Assembly: GCA_963575645.1 (NCBI GenBank)
Contig: OY754465.1
Span: forward strand, 30,763,501-30,827,500
Direction: 5' to 3'
DNA from: Xanthostigma xanthostigma
Lineage: Eukaryota; Arthropoda; Insecta; Raphidioptera; Raphidiidae
DNA length: 64,000 bases
Shown: in pieces, positions 39,421-53,992 of the stretch
Layout: each line of letters starts with the position of its first letter
How positions within the stretch are numbered: position 1 is the first letter of the stretch
Position numbers and translations under genes: made by a program
Notes under the pieces: generated by a model
Told to the model about the DNA's origin: nothing
Seen by the model: only the letters and a program-made list of their open reading frames with translations
The model's database searches: none

Positions 39421-41563
39421 CACGACATTGCGTGCAAATGAGTCCTTATAGGCAAAATTGCTTTATTTTACAAAGGTAAGTCTATTTACACTATATTATA
39501 CAAGTTGGGATCATTCTCTCATAAGAAAATGCAAACTGCATATTAACCATTATTTTAACGCATACAAGCAGTTTTTACAAGCTTTATGACAATTAGGTGC
39601 AAATGAGTCCTTATAGGCAAAATTGCTTTATTTCAAGGGGGTAAGTCTATTTACACTACAACATTCAAGTTTGGATCATTCTCTCATAAGAAAATGCAAA
39701 CTGCATATTAACCATTATTTTAACGCATACAAGCAGTTTTTACATGCTTTATGACAATTAGGGGCAAATGGGTCCTTATAGGCAAAATTGCTTTATTTTA
39801 TGAAGGTTAGTCTATTTACACTATATCATTCTGTTTGGATTATTTTCTCATAAGAAAATGCAAACTACATATTAACCATTATTTTAACGCATACAAGCAG
39901 TTTTTACATGCTTTATGACAACTAGGTGCAAATGAGTCCTTATAGGCAAAATTGCTTTATTTCATGAGGGTAAGTCTATTTACACTATAACATTCAGGTG
40001 TGGATCATTCTCTCATAAGAAAATGCAAACTGAATATTGACTGTCATTTTCACGCAGACAAACAGTTTTTACATGCTTCACGACAATTGCGTGCAAATGA
40101 GTCCTTATAGGCAAAATTGCTTTATTTTACAAAGGTAAGTCTTTTTTCACTATAACATTCAGGTTTGGATCATTCTCTCATAAGAAAATGCAAACTGCAT
40201 ATTATACATTATTTTAACGCATACAAGCAGTTTTTACATGCTTTATGACAATTAGGGGCAAATGAGTCCTTATAGGCAAAATTGCTTTATTTCATGAGGG
40301 TAAGTTTATTTACACTATAACATTTAGGTTTGGATCATTCTCTCATAAGAAAATGCAAACTGCATATTAACCATTATTTAAACGCAGACAAGCAGTTTTT
40401 ACATGCTTTACGACAATTAGGTGCAAATGAGTCTTTATTGACAAAATTGCTTTATTTCATGAAGGTAAGTCTATTTACACTATAACATTCAGGTTTGGAT
40501 CATTCTCTCATAAGAAAATGCAAACTGCATATTAACTATTATTTTAACGCATACAAGCAGTTTTTACAAGCTTTATGACAATTAGGTGCAAATGAGTCCT
40601 TATAGGCAAAATTGCTTTATTTCATGAGGGTAAGTCTATTTACACTATAACATTTAGGTTTGGATCATTCTCTCATAAGAAAATGCAAACTGCATATTAA
40701 CCATTATTTAAACGCAGACAAGCAGTTTTTACATGCTTTACGACAATTAGGTGCAAATGAGTCTTTATAGACAAAATTGCTTTATTTCATGAAGGTAAGT
40801 CTATTTACACTATAACATTCAGGTTTGGATCATTCTATCATAAGAAAAGGCAAACTGCATATTAACCATTATTTGAACGCATACAAGCAGTTTTTACATG
40901 CTTTATGACAATTAGGGTCAAATGAGTCCTTATAGGCCAATCTGCTTTATTTCATTAAGGTAAGTCTATTTACACTATAACATTCAGGTTTGGATCATTC
41001 TCTCATAAGAAAATGCAAACTGCATATTAACAATCATTTTAACGCTGACAAGCAGTTTTCACATGTTTTACGACAATTAGGTGGAAATAAGTCCTTAAAG
41101 GCAAAATTGTTTTATTTCACAAAGGTTAGTCTACTTTCACTATAACATTCAGGTTTGGATCATTTTCTCATAAGAAAATGCAAACTGCATATTAACCATT
41201 ATTTTAACGCAGACAAGCAGTTTTTACATGCTTCACGACAATTGCGTGCAAATGAGTCCTTATAGGCAAAATTGCTTTATTTTACAAAGGTAAGTCTATT
41301 TACACTATAACATTCAGGTTTGGATCATTCTCTCATAAGAAAATGCAAACTGCATATTAACCATTATTTTAACGCATACAAGCAGTTTTTACATGCTTTA
41401 TGACAATTAGGGGCAAATGAGTCCTTATAGGCAAAATTGCTTTATTTCATGAGGGTAAGTCTATTTACACTATAACATTTAGGTTTGGATCATTCTCTCA
41501 TAAGAAAATGCAAACTGCATATTAACCATTATTTTAACGCATACAAGCAGTTTTTACATGCTT
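38926..41563. repeat. 16-monomer block, first copy
   Basis: This block recurs at 45246-47884 with offsets of 6320-6321 bp. Private shared variants are aaaactgc with tttattgaggg (about 39127), ttctgtttgg (about 39830), gaatattgactgtc with acaaacag (about 40031-40073), aggccaatctgc (about 40936) and gtggaaataa (41081). By eye there are about ten differences in 2.6 kb. The first three monomers of the inner part (39421-39913) also repeat 37445-37939 at an offset of about 1975 bp. Confidence 0.88.
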
Positions 41564-43378
41564 TATGACAATAAGGGGCAAATGAGTACTTATAGGCAAA
41601 GTTGCTTTATTTTATGAAGGTAAGTCTATTTACACTATAACATTCAGGTTTGGATCATTCTCTCATAAGAAAATGCAAACTGCATATTAACCATTATTTT
41701 AACGCAGACAAGCAGTTTTTACATGCTTCACGACAATTGCGTGCAAATGAGTCCTTATAGGCAAAATTGCTTTAATTTACAAAGGTAAGTCTATTTACAC
41801 TATAACATTCAGGTTTGGATCATTCTCTCATAAGAAAATGCAAACTGCATATTAACCATTATTTTAACGCATACAAGCAGTTTTTACATGCTTTATGACA
41901 ATTAGGGGCAAATGAGTACTTATAGGCATAATTGCTTTATTTCATGAAGGTAAGTCTATTTACACTATAACATTAAGGTTTGGATCTTTCTCTCATAAGA
42001 AAATGCAAACTGCATATTAACCATTACTTAAACGCAGACAAGCAGTTTTTACATGCTTCACGACAATTGCGTGCAAATGAGTCCTTATAGGCAAAATTGC
42101 TTTATTTTACAAAGGTAAGTCTATTTACACTATAACATTCAGGTTTGGATCATTCTCTCATAAGAAAATGCAAACTGCATTTTAACCATTATTTTAACGC
42201 ATACAAGCAGTTTTTACATGCTTTATGACAATTAGGGGCAAATGAGTCCTTATAGGCAAAATTGATTTATTTCATGAGGGTAAGTCTATTTACACTATAA
42301 CATTCAGGTTTGGATCATTCTCTCATAAGAAAATGCAAACTGCATTTTAACCATTATTTTAACGCATACAAGCAGTTTTTACATGCTTTATGACAATTAG
42401 GGGCAAATGGGTCCTTATAGGCAAAATTGCTTTATTTTATGAAGGTTAGTCTATTTACACTATAACATTCAGGTTTGGATCATAATCTCATAAGAAAATG
42501 CAAACTGCATTTTAACCATTATTTTAACGCATACAAGCAGTTTTTACATGCTTTATGACAATTAAGGGCAAATGAGTCCTTATAGGCTAAATTGCTTTAT
42601 TTTACAAAGGTAAGTCTATTTTCACTATAACATTCAGGTTTGGATCATTCTCTCATAAGAAAATGCAAACTGCATATTAACCATTATTTTAACGCATACA
42701 AGCAGTTTTTACATGCTTTATGACAATTAAGGGCAAATGAGTCCTTATAGGCAAAATTGCTTTATTTCATGAGGGTAAGTCTATTTACACTATAACATTC
42801 AGGTTTGGATCATTTTCTCATAAGAAAATGCAAACTGCATATTTACTATCATTTTCACGCAGACAAGCAGTTTTTACATGCTTCACGACAATTGCGTGCA
42901 AATGAGTCCTTATAGGCAAAATTGCTTTATTTTACAAAGGTAAGTCTATTTACACTATAACATTCAGGTTTGGATCATTCTCTCATAAGAAAATGCAGAC
43001 TGCATATTAACCATTATTTTAACGCATACAAGCAGTTTTTACATGCTTTATGACAATTAGGGGCAAATGGGTCCTTATAGGCAAAATTGCTTTATTTTAT
43101 GAAGGTTAGTCTATTTACACTATAACATTCAGGTTTGGATTATTCTCTCATAAAAAAATGCAAACTGCATTTTAACCATTATTTTAACGCATACAAGCAG
43201 TTTTTACATGCTTTATGACAATTAGGGGCAAATGGGTCCTTATAGGCAAAATTGCTTTATTTTATGAAGGTTAGTCTATTTACACTATAACATTCAGGTT
43301 TGGATCATTCTCTCATAAGAAAATGCAAACTGCATATTAAACATTATTTTAACGCATACAAGCAGTTTTTACATGCTT
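41564..43378. repeat. Mixed type A and B monomers without a clear long unit
   Basis: Eleven monomers of ordinary satellite. Marks include gagtacttataggcaaagttgc at 41564, gcataattgc at 41894, gatcataatctc near 42481 (also near 63312), and attaagggc borders at 42554 and 42719. I found partial matches to 55695 and 63221 but no long collinear partner inside the window. Confidence 0.75.
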
Positions 43379-43708
43379 TATGACAATTAGGGGCAAATGA
43401 GTCCTTATAGGCAAAATTGATTTATTTCATGAAGGTAAGTCTATTTACACTATAACATTCAGGTTTAGATCATTCTCTCATAAGAAAATGCAAACTGCAT
43501 ATTTACTATCATTTTCACGCAGACAAGCAGTTTTTACATGCTTCACGACAATTGCGTGCAAATGAGTCCTTATAGGCAAAATTGCTTTATTTTACAAAGG
43601 TAAGTCTATTTACACTATAACATTCAGGTTTGGATCATTCTCTCATAAGAAAATGCAAACTGCATTTTAACCATTATTTTAACGCATACAAGCAGTTTTT
43701 ACATGCTT

Positions 43709-43925
43709 TATGACAATTAGGGGCAAATGGGTCCTTATAGGCAAAATTGCTTTATTTTATGAAGGTTAGTCTATTTACACTATAACATTCAGGTTTGGAT
43801 TATTCTCTCATAAAAAAATGCAAACTGCATACTATAACATTAAGGTTTGAATCATTCTCTCATAAGAAAATGCAAACTGCACATTTACTATCATTTTAAC
43901 GCAGACAAGCAGTTTTTACATGCTT
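43709..43925 (+). repeat. 217-bp monomer with 52-bp internal duplication
   Basis: Text from actataac at 43779 is repeated from 43831, 52 bp later, covering monomer positions of about 70-122. The first half carries ggattattc and cataaaaaaatgc, and the second carries aacattaagg, ggtttgaatc and cataagaaaatgc, so the two halves came from different monomers. The junction gcat/actataac lies beside the atgcaaactgcat dyad. Downstream monomers keep the normal 165-bp spacing. Confidence 0.93.
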
Positions 43926-45245
43926 TACGACAATTAGGGGCAAATGGGTCCTTATAGGCAAAATCGCTTTATTTTATGAAGGTTAGTCTATATACACTAT
44001 AACATTCAGGTTTGGATTATTCTCTCATAAGAAAATGCAAACTGCATATTAACCATTATTTTAACGCAGACAAGCAGTTTTTACATGCTTTACGACAATT
44101 AGGTGCAAAAAGGTCCTTATAGGCAAAATTGCTTTATTTCACAAAGGTAAGTTTACTTACACTATAACATACAGGTTTGGATCATTCTCTCACAAGAAAA
44201 TGCAAACTACATATTAACTATTATTTTAACGCATACAAGCAGTTTTTACATGCTTTATGACAATTAGGTGCAAATGAGTCCTTATAAGCAAAATTGCTTT
44301 ATTTTACAAAGGTAAGTCTATTTACACTATAACATTCAGGTTTGGATCATTCTCTCATAAGAAAATGCAAACTGCATATTAAATATTATTTTAACGCAGA
44401 CAAGCAGTTTTTACATGCTTTACGACAATTAGGTGCAAATGAGTCCTTATAGGCAAAATTGCTTTATTTCACAAAGGTAAGTTTACTTACACTATAACAT
44501 TCAGGTTTGGATCATTCTCTCACAAGAAAATGCAAACTGCATATTAACTATTATTTTAACGCATACAAGCAGTTTTTACATGCTTTATGACAATTAGGTG
44601 CAAATGAGTCCTTATAGGCAAAATTGCTTTATTTCATGAGGGGAAGTCTATTTACACTATAACATTCAGGTGTGGATCATTCTCTCATAAGAAAATGCAA
44701 ACTGCATATTTACTATCATTTTCACGCAGATAAGCAGTTTTTACATGCTTTACGACAATGGCGTGCAAATGAGTCCTTATAGGCAAAATTGCTTCATTTT
44801 ACAAAGGTAAGTCTATTTACACCATAATATTCACGTTTGGATAATTCTCTCATAAGAAAATGCAAACTGCATATTAACCATTATTTTAACGCATACAAGC
44901 AGTTTTTACATGCTTTATGACAATTAGGGGCAAATGAGTCCTTATAGGCAAAATTGCTTTATTTCATTAAGGTTAGTCTATTTACACTATAACATTCAGG
45001 TTTGGATCATTCTCTCATAAGAAAATGCAAACTGCATATTAAATAATATTTTAACGCATACAAGCAGTTTTTACAAGCTTTATGACAATTAGGTGCAAAT
45101 GAGTCCTTATAGGCAAAATTGCTTTATTTCATGAGAGTAAGTCTATTTACACTATAACAATAAGGTTTGGATCATTCTCTCATAAGAAAATGCAAACTGC
45201 ATATTAACCATTATTTTAACGCAGACAAGCAGTTTTTACATGCTT
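43926..45245. repeat. Eight-monomer stretch; 44256-45200 is a triplicated block
   Basis: 44091 has gcaaaaaggtcc, a damaged border. From 44256 (ccttataagc) through 44421, 44586 (gaggggaagtc, aggtgtggatc), 44751 (attcacgtttgg) and 44916 (cattaaggttag), the order repeats at 53168-53992 (offset 8912). From about 44360 it also repeats at 56310-57140 (offset about 11934). Confidence 0.82.
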
Positions 45246-47884
45246 CACGACAATTGCGTGCAAATGAGTCCTTATAGGCAAAATTGCTTTTTTTTACAAA
45301 GGTAAGTCTATTTTCACTATAACATTCAGGTTTGGATCATTCTCTCATAAGAAAATGCAACTTGCATATTATACATTATTTTAACGCATACAAGCAGGTT
45401 TTACATGCTTTATGACAATTATGGGCAAATGAGTCCTTATAGGCAAAACTGCCTTATTTATTGAGGGTAAGACTATTTACACTATAACATTCAGGTTTGG
45501 ATCATTCTCTTATAAGAAAATGCAAACTGCATATTAACCATTATTTTAACGCAGACAAGCAGTTTTTACATGCTTCACGACAATTGCGTGCAAATGAGTC
45601 CTTATAGGCAAAATTGCTTTATTTTACAAAGGTAAGTCTATTTGCACTATAACATTCAGGTTTGGATCATTCTCTCATAAGAAAATGCAAACTGCATATT
45701 AACCATTATTTTAACGCAGACAAGCAGTTTTTACATGCTTCACGACAATTGCGTGCAAATGAGTCCTTATAGGCAAAATTGCTTTATTTTACAAAGGTAA
45801 GTCTATTTACACTATATTATACAAGTTGGGATCATTCTCTCATAAGAAAATGCAAACTGCATATTAACCATTATTTTAACGCATACAAGCAGTTTTTACA
45901 AGCTTTATGACAATTAGGTGCAAATGAGTCCTTATAGGCAAAATTGCTTTATTTCAAGGGGGTAAGTCTATTTACACTACAACATTCAAGTTTGGATCAT
46001 TCTCTCATAAGAAAATGCAAACTGCATATTAACCATTATTTTAACGCATACAAGCAGTTTTTACATGCTTTATGACAATTAGGGGCAAATGGGTCCTTAT
46101 AGGCAAAATTGCTTTATTTTATGAAGGTTAGTCTATTTACACTATATCATTCTGTTTGGATTATTCTCTCATAAGAAAATGCAAACTGCATATTAACCAT
46201 TATTTTAACGCATACAAGCAGTTTTTACATGCTTTATGACAACTAGGTGCAAATGAGTCCTTATAGGCAAAATTGCTTTATTTCATGAGGGTAAGTCTAT
46301 TTACACTATAACATTCAGGTGTGGATCATTCTCTCATAAGAAAATGCAAACTGAATATTGACTGTCATTTTCACGCAGACAAACAGTTTTTACATGCTTC
46401 ACGACAATTGCGTGCAAATGAGTCCTTATAGGCAAAATTGCTTTATTTTACAAAGGTAAGTCTTTTTTCACTATAACATTCAGGTTTGGATCATTCTCTC
46501 ATAAGAAAATGCAAACTGCATATTATACATTATTTTAACGCATACAAGCAGTTTTTACATGCTTTATGACAATTAGGGGCAAATGAGTCCTTATAGGCAA
46601 AATTGCTTTATTTCATGAGGGTAAGTTTATTTACACTATAACATTTAGGTTTGGATCATTCTCTCATAAGAAAATGCAAACTGCATATTAACCATTATTT
46701 AAACGCAGACAAGCAGTTTTTACATGCTTTACGACAATTAGGTGCAAATGAGTCTTTATAGACAAAATTGCTTTATTTCATGAAGGTAAGTCTATTTACA
46801 CTATAACATTCAGGTTTGGATCATTCTCTCATAAGAAAATGCAAACTGCATATTAACTATTATTTTAACGCATACAAGCAGTTTTTACAAGCTTTATGAC
46901 AATTAGGTGCAAATGAGTCCTTATAGGCAAAATTGATTTATTTCATGAGGGTAAGTCTATTTACACTATAACATTTAGGTTTGGATCATTCTCTCATAAG
47001 AAAATGCAAACTGCATATTAACCATTATTTAAACGCAGACAAGCAGTTTTTACATGCTTTACGACAATTAGGTGCAAATGAGTCTTTATAGACAAAATTG
47101 CTTTATTTCATGAAGGTAAGTCTATTTACACTATAACATTCAGGTTTGGATCATTCTATCATAAGAAAAGGCAAACTGCATATTGACCATTATTTTAACG
47201 CATACAAGCAGTTTTTACATGCTTTATGACAATTAGGGTCAAATGAGTCCTTATAGGCCAATCTGCTTTATTTCATTAAGGTAAGTCTATTTACACTATA
47301 ACATTCAGGTTTGGATCATTCTCTCATAAGAAAATGCAAACTGCATATTAACAATCATTTTAACGCTGACAAGCAGTTTTCACATGTTTTACGACAATTA
47401 GGTGGAAATAAGTCCTTAAAGGCAAAATTGTTTTATTTCACAAAGGTTAGTCTACTTTCACTATAACATTCAGGTTTGGATCATTTTCTCATAAGAAAAT
47501 GCAAACTGCATATTAACCATTATTTAAACGCAGACAAGCAGTTTTTACATGCTTCACGACAATTGCGTGCAAATGAGTCCTTATAGGCAAAATTGCTTTA
47601 TTTTACAAAGGTAAGTCTATTTACACTATAACATTCAGGTTTGGATCATTCTCTCATAAGAAAATGCAAACTGCATATTAACCATTATTTTAACGCATAC
47701 AAGCAGTTTTTACATGCTTTATGACAATTAGGGGCAAATGAGTCCTTATAGGCAAAATTGCTTTATTTCATGAGGGTAAGTCTATTTACACTATAACATT
47801 TAGGTTTGGATCATTCTCTCATAAGAAAATGCAAACTGCATATTAACCATTATTTAAACGCAGACAAGCAGTTTTTACATGCTT
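45246..47884. repeat. 16-monomer block, second copy
   Basis: This is the partner of 38926-41563, with all the private variants in the same order. Differences include gactgcc for gactgct-like positions near 45450, attgatttattt near 46934, attgaccatt near 47180 and tatttaaacg near 47521. Homology ends within the monomer at 47720. Confidence 0.88.
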
Positions 47885-50030
47885 TACGACAATTAGGTGC
47901 AAATGAGTCTTTATAGACAAAATTGCTTTATTTCATGAAGGTAAGTCTATTTACACTATAACATTAAGGTTTGGATCTTTCTCTCATAAGAAAATGCAAA
48001 CTGCATATTAACCATTATTTAAACACAGACAAGCAGTTTTTACATGCTTTATGACAATTAGGTGCAAAAGAGTCTTTATAGGCAAAATTGCTTTATTTCA
48101 TGAGGGTAAGTCTATTTACACTATTTCATTCAGGTTTGGATCATTCTCTCATAAGAAAATGCAAACTGCATATTAACCATTATTTTAACGCAGACAAGCA
48201 GTTTTTACATGCTTCACGACAATTGCGTGCAAATAAGTCCTTATAGGCAAAATTGCTTTATTTTACAAAGGTAAGTCTATTTTCATTATAACATTCAGGT
48301 TTGGATCATTCTCTCATAAGAAAATGCAAACTGCATATTACACATTATTTTAACGCATACAAGCAGTTTTTACATGCTTTATGACAATTAGTGGCAAATG
48401 AGTCCTTATAGGCAAAATTGCTTTATTTCATGAAGGTAAGTCTATTTACACTATAACATTCAGGTTTGGATCATTCTCTCATAAGAAAATGCAAACTGCA
48501 CATTAACCAGTATTTTAACGCTGACAAGCAGTTTTTACATGCTTTATGACAATTAGGGGCAAATGAGTCCCTATAGGCAAAATTGCTTTATTTCATGAAG
48601 GTAAGTCTATGTACACTATAACATTTAGGTTTGGATCATTCTCTCATAAGAAAATGCAAACTGCATATTAACCATTATTTTAACGCAGACAAGCAGTTTT
48701 TACATGCTTCACGACAATTGCGTGCAAATGAGTCCTTATAGGCAAAATTGCTTTATTTTACAATGGTAAGTCTATTTACACTATTACATTCAGGTTTGGA
48801 TCATTCTCTCATAAGAAAATGCAAACTGCATATTTACTATCATTTTCACGCAGTAAAGCAGTTTTTACATGCTTCACGACAATTGCGTGCAAATGAGTCC
48901 TTATAGGCAAAATTGCTTTATTTTACAAAGATAAGTCTATTTACACTATAACATTCAGGTTTGGATCATTCTCTCATAAGAAAATGCAAACTGCAAATTA
49001 ACCATTATTTTAACGCATACAAGCAGTTTTTACATGCTTTATGACAATTAGGGGCAAATGAGTACTTATAGGCAAAATTGTTTTATTTCATGAAGGTAAG
49101 TCTATTATTACACTATAACATTAAGGTTTGGATCTTTCTCTCATAAGAAAATGCAAACTGCATATTAACCATTATTTAAACGCAGACAAGCAGTTTTTAC
49201 ATGCTTTACGACAATTAGGTGCAAATGAGTCTTTATAGGCAAAATTGCTTTATTTCATGAGGGTAAGTCTATTTACACTATAACCTTGAGGTTTGGATCA
49301 TTCTCTCATAAGAAAATGCAAACTGCATATTAACCATTATTTTAACGCATACAAGCAGTTTTTACATGCTTTATGACAATTAGGGGCAAATGAGTCCTTA
49401 TAGGCAAAATTGCTTTATTTCATGAGGTTAAGTCTATTTACACTATAACATTCAGGTTTGGATCATTCTCTCATAAGAAAATGCAAACTGCATATTAACC
49501 ATTATTTTAACGCATTCAAGCAGTTTTTACATGCTTTATGACAATTAGGGGCAAATGGGTCCTTATAGGCAATATCGCTTTATTTTATGAAGGTTAGTCT
49601 ATTTACACTATAACATTCAGGTTTGGATTATTCTCTCATAAGAAAATGCAAACTGCATATTAACCATTATTTTAACGCAGACAAGCTGTTTTTACATGCT
49701 TTACGACAATTAGGTGCAAATGAGTCCTTATAGGCAAAATTGCTTTATTTCACAAAGGTAAGTTTACTTACACTATAACATTCAGGTTTTGATCATTCTC
49801 TCACAAAAAATGCAAACTGCATATTAACTATTATTTTAATGCATACAAGCAGTTTTTACATGCTTTATGACAATTAGGTGCAAATGAGTCCTTATAGGCA
49901 AAATTGCTTTATTTTACAAAGGTAAGTCTATTTTCACTATAACATTCAGGTTTGGATCATTCTCTCATAAGAAAATGCAAACTGCATATTAACCAATATT
50001 TTAACGCATACAAGCAGTTTTTACATGCTT
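47885..50030. repeat. Tandem block of 13 monomers, first copy
   Basis: From about 48050 this block is repeated at 50361-52177 (offset 2311, then 2146-2147 bp). It includes gcacattaaccag with acgctgac (about 48499), ctatgtacac (about 48609), tttacaatgg (about 48764) and the 167-bp monomer with tctattattacac (49040-49206). It is also a diverged relative of 6941-8425 and 35960-37444. Confidence 0.84.
49040..49206 (+). repeat. 167-bp variant monomer (tctattattacac)
   Basis: Two extra bases in tctattattacac replace tctatttacac. The same variant occurs at 51186-51352, 2146 bp downstream, and ties the two tandem copies together. Confidence 0.85.
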
Positions 50031-50360
50031 TATGACAATTAGGGGCAAATGAGTCTATATAGGCAAAATTGCTTTATTTTACAAAGGTAAGTTTACTTAA
50101 ACTACAACATTCAGGTTTAGATCATTCTCTCATAAGAAAATGCAAACTGCATATTAACTATTATTTTAACGCATACAAGCAGTTTTTACAAGCTTTATGA
50201 CAATTAGGTGCAAATGAGTCCTTATAGGCAAAATTGCTTTACTTCATGAGGGTAAGACTATTTACACTATAACATTCAGGTTTGGATCATTCTTTTCTAA
50301 GAAAATGAAAACTGCATATTTACTATCATTTTAACACATACAAGCAGTTTTTACATGCTT
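50031..50360. repeat. Two-monomer ttacttaaactacaac block between tandem copies
   Basis: A gagtctatatag monomer with ttacttaaactacaac is followed by one ending its tail with atgaaaactgc. This is the same pairing as at 1, 6110, 23592, 31832 and 35129, though with ttacttaaac rather than ttacataaac. Confidence 0.82.
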
Positions 50361-52177
50361 TATGACAATTAGGTGCAAATGAGTCTTTATAGGCAAAATT
50401 GCTTTATTTCATGAGGGTAAGTCTATTTACACTATAACATTCAGGTTTGGATCATTCTCTCATAAGAAAATGCAAACTGCATATTAACCATTATTTTAAC
50501 GCAGACAAGCAGTTTTTACATGCTTCACGACAATTGCGTGCAAATAAGTCCTTATAGGCAAAATTGCTTTATTTTACAAAGGTAAGTCTATTTTCATTAT
50601 AACATTCAGGTTTGGATTATTCTCTCATAAGAAAATGCAAACTGCATATTATACATTATTTTAACGCATACAAGCAGTTTTTACATGCTTTATGACAATT
50701 AGTGGCAAATGAGTCCTTATAGGCAAAATTGCTTTATTTCATGAAGGTAAGTCTATGTACACTATAACATTTAGGTTTGGATCATTCTCTCATAAGAAAA
50801 TGCAAACTGCATATTAACCATTATTTTAACGCAGACAAGCAGTTTTTACATGCTTCACGACAATTGCGTGCAAATGAGTCCTTATAGACAAAATTGCTTT
50901 ATTTTACAATGGTAAGTCTATTTACACTATAACATTCAGGTTTGGATCATTCTCTCATAAGAAAATGCAAACTGCATATTTACTATCATTTTCACGCAGA
51001 CAAGCAGTTTTTACATGCTTCACGACAATTGCGTGCAAATGATTTCTTATAGGCAAAATTGCTTTATTTTACAAAGATAAGTCTATTTACACTATAACAT
51101 TTAGGTTTGGATTATTCTCTCATAAGAAAATGGAAACTGCATATTAACCATTATTTTAACGCATACAAGCAGTTTTTACATGCTTTATGACAATTTGGGG
51201 CAAATGAGTACTTATAGGCAAAATTGTTTTATTTCATGAAGGTAAGTCTATTATTACACTATAACATTAATGTTTGGATCTTTCTCTCATAAGAAAATGC
51301 AAACTGCATATTAACCATTATTTAAACGCAGACAAGCAGTTTTTACATGCTTTACAACAATTAGGTGCAAATGAGTCTTTATAGGCAAAATTGCTTTATT
51401 TCATGAGGCTTAGTCTATTTACACTATAACCTTCAGGTTTGGATCATTCTTTCATAAGAAAATGCAAACTGCATATTAACCATTATTTTAACGCATACAA
51501 GCAGTTTTTACATGCTTTATGACAATTAGGGGCAAATGAGTCCTTATAGGCAAAATTGCTTTATTTCATGAGGCTTAGTCTATTTACACTATAACATTCA
51601 GGTTTGGATCATTCTCTCATAAGAAAATGCAAACTGCATATTAACCATTATTTTAACGCATACAAGCAGTTTTTACATGCTTTATGACAATTAGGGGCAA
51701 ATGGGTCCTTATAGGCAAAATCGCTTTATTTTATGAAGGTTAGTCTATTTACACTATAACATTCAGGTTTGGATTATTCTCTCATAAGAAAATGCAAACT
51801 GCATATTAACCATTATTTTAACGTAGACAAGCAGTTTTTACATGCTTTACGACAATTAGGTGCAAATAAGTCCTTATAGGCAAAATTGCTTTATTTCACA
51901 AAGGTAAGTTTACTTACACTATAACATTCAGGTTTGGATCATTCTCTCACAAGAAAATGCAAACTGCATATTAACTATTATTTTAACGCATACAAGCAGT
52001 TTTTACATGCTTTATGACAATTAGGTGCAAATGAGTCCTTATAGGCAAAATTGCTTTATTTTACAAAGGTAAGTCTATTTTCACTATAACATTCAGGTTT
52101 TGATCATTCTCTCATAAGAAAATGCAAACTGCATATTGTACATTATTTTAACGCATACAAGCAGTTTTTACATGCTT
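50361..52177. repeat. Tandem block, second copy, one monomer shorter
   Basis: This block is collinear with 48050-50030. The monomer at 50691 joins the head of 48380 (attagtggc) to the tail of 48545 (ctatgtacac), so one monomer has been lost by in-register exchange. It carries caatttgggg at 51186, the loss of CpG in tttacaacaatt at 51353, and gaggcttag near 51410 and 51572. Confidence 0.84.
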
Positions 52178-53167
52178 TATGACAATTAGGGGCAAATGAG
52201 TCCTTATAGGCAAAATTGCTTTATTTCATGAAGGTAAGTCTATTTACACTATAACATTCAGGTTTCGATCATTCTCTCATAAGAAAATGCAAACTGCATA
52301 TTTACTATCATTTTCACGCAGACAAGCAGTTTTTACATGCTTCACGACAATTGCGTGCAAATGAGTCCTTATAGGCAAAATTGCTTTATTTTACAAAGGT
52401 AAGTCTATTTACACTATAACATTCAGGTTTGGATCATTCTCTCATAAGAAAATGCAAACTGCATTTTAACCATTATTTTAACGCATACAATCAGTTTTTA
52501 CATGCTTTATGACAATTAGGGGCAAATGAGTCCTTATAGGCAAAATTGCTTTATTTCATGAGTGTAAGTCTATTTACACTATAACATTCAGGTTTGGATC
52601 ATTCTCTCATAAGAAAATGCTTACTGCATATTAACCATTATTTTAACGCATACAAGCAGTTTTTACATGCTTTATGACAATTAGGGGCAAATGGGTCCTT
52701 ATAGGCAAAATCGCTTTATTTTATGAAGGTTAGTCTATTTACACTATAACATTCAGGTTTGGATTATTCTCTCATAAGAAAATGCAAACTGCATAATAAC
52801 CATTATTTTAACGCAGACAAGCAGTTTTTACATGCTTTACGACAATTAGGTGCAAATAAGTCCTTATAGGCAAAATTGCTTTATTTCACAAAGGTAAGTT
52901 TACTTACACTATAACATTCAGGTTTGGATCATTCTCTCACAAGAAAATGCAAACTGCATATAAACTATTATTTTAACGCATACAAGCAGTTTTTACATGC
53001 TTTATGACAATTAGGTGCAAATGAGTCCTTATAGGCAAAATTGCTTTATTTCATGAGTGTAAGTCTATTTACACTATAACATTCAGGTTTGGATCATTCT
53101 CTCATAAGAAAATGCTTACTGCATATTAACTATTATTTTAACGCATACAAGCAGTTTTTACATGCTT
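52178..53167. repeat. Six monomers with 3- and 6-monomer local duplications
   Basis: The monomers at 52673, 52838 and 53003 repeat 51683, 51848 and 52013 at an offset of 990 bp (aaatcgc, then gcaaataagtcc). The gagtgtaagtc plus atgcttactgc monomer at 52508 returns in part at 53003, 495 bp later. This is the finest-grained local reshuffling in the right half. Confidence 0.8.
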
Positions 53168-53992
53168 TATGACAATTAGGTGCAAATGAGTCCTTATAAG
53201 CAAAATTGCTTTATTTTACAAAGGTAAGTCTATTTACACTATAACATTCAGGTTTGGATCATTCTCTCATAAGAAAATGCAAACTGCATATTAAATATTA
53301 TTTTAACGCAGACAAGCAGTTTTTACATGCTTTACGACAATTAGGTGCAAATGAGTCCTTATAGGCAAAATTGCTTTATTTCACAAAGGTAAGTTTACTT
53401 ACACTATAACATTCAGGTTTGGATCATTCTCTCACAAGAAAATGCAAACTGCATATAAACTATTATTTTAACGCATACAAGCAGTTTTTACATGCTTTAT
53501 GACAATTAGGTGCAAATGAGTCCTTATAGGCAAAATTGCTTTATTTCATGAGGGGAAGTCTATTTACACTATAACATTCAGGTGTGGATCATTCTCTCAT
53601 AAGAAAATGCAAACTGCATATTTACTATCATTTTCACGCAGATAAGCAGTTTTTACATGCTTTACGACAATTGCGTGCAAATGAGTCCTTATAGGCAAAA
53701 TTGCTTTATTTTACAAAGGTAAGTCTATTTACACTATAATATTCACGTTTGGATAATTCTCTCATAAGAAAATGCAAACTGCATATTAACCATTATTTTA
53801 ACGCATACAAGCAGTTTTTACATGCTTTATGACAATTAGGGGCAAATGAGTCCTTATAGGCAAAATTGCTTTATTTCATTAAGGTTAGTCTATTTACACT
53901 ATAACATTCAGGTTTGGATCATTCTCTCATAAGAAAATGCAAACTGCATATTATACATTATTTTAACGCATACAAGCAGTTTTTACATGCTT
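53168..53992. repeat. Five-monomer block, second of three
   Basis: This is collinear with 44256-45080 at an offset of 8912 bp, and from 53333 with 56355 onward. Private variants are ccttataagc, attaaatatt, gaggggaagtc with aggtgtggatc, acgcagataagc and attcacgtttgg. Confidence 0.83.

Noticed and set aside
43709-43925. Possible small insertion element in the 217-bp monomer
   Set aside because: The extra 52 bp is satellite sequence itself (monomer positions of about 70-122 repeated), so it is an internal duplication and not foreign DNA.
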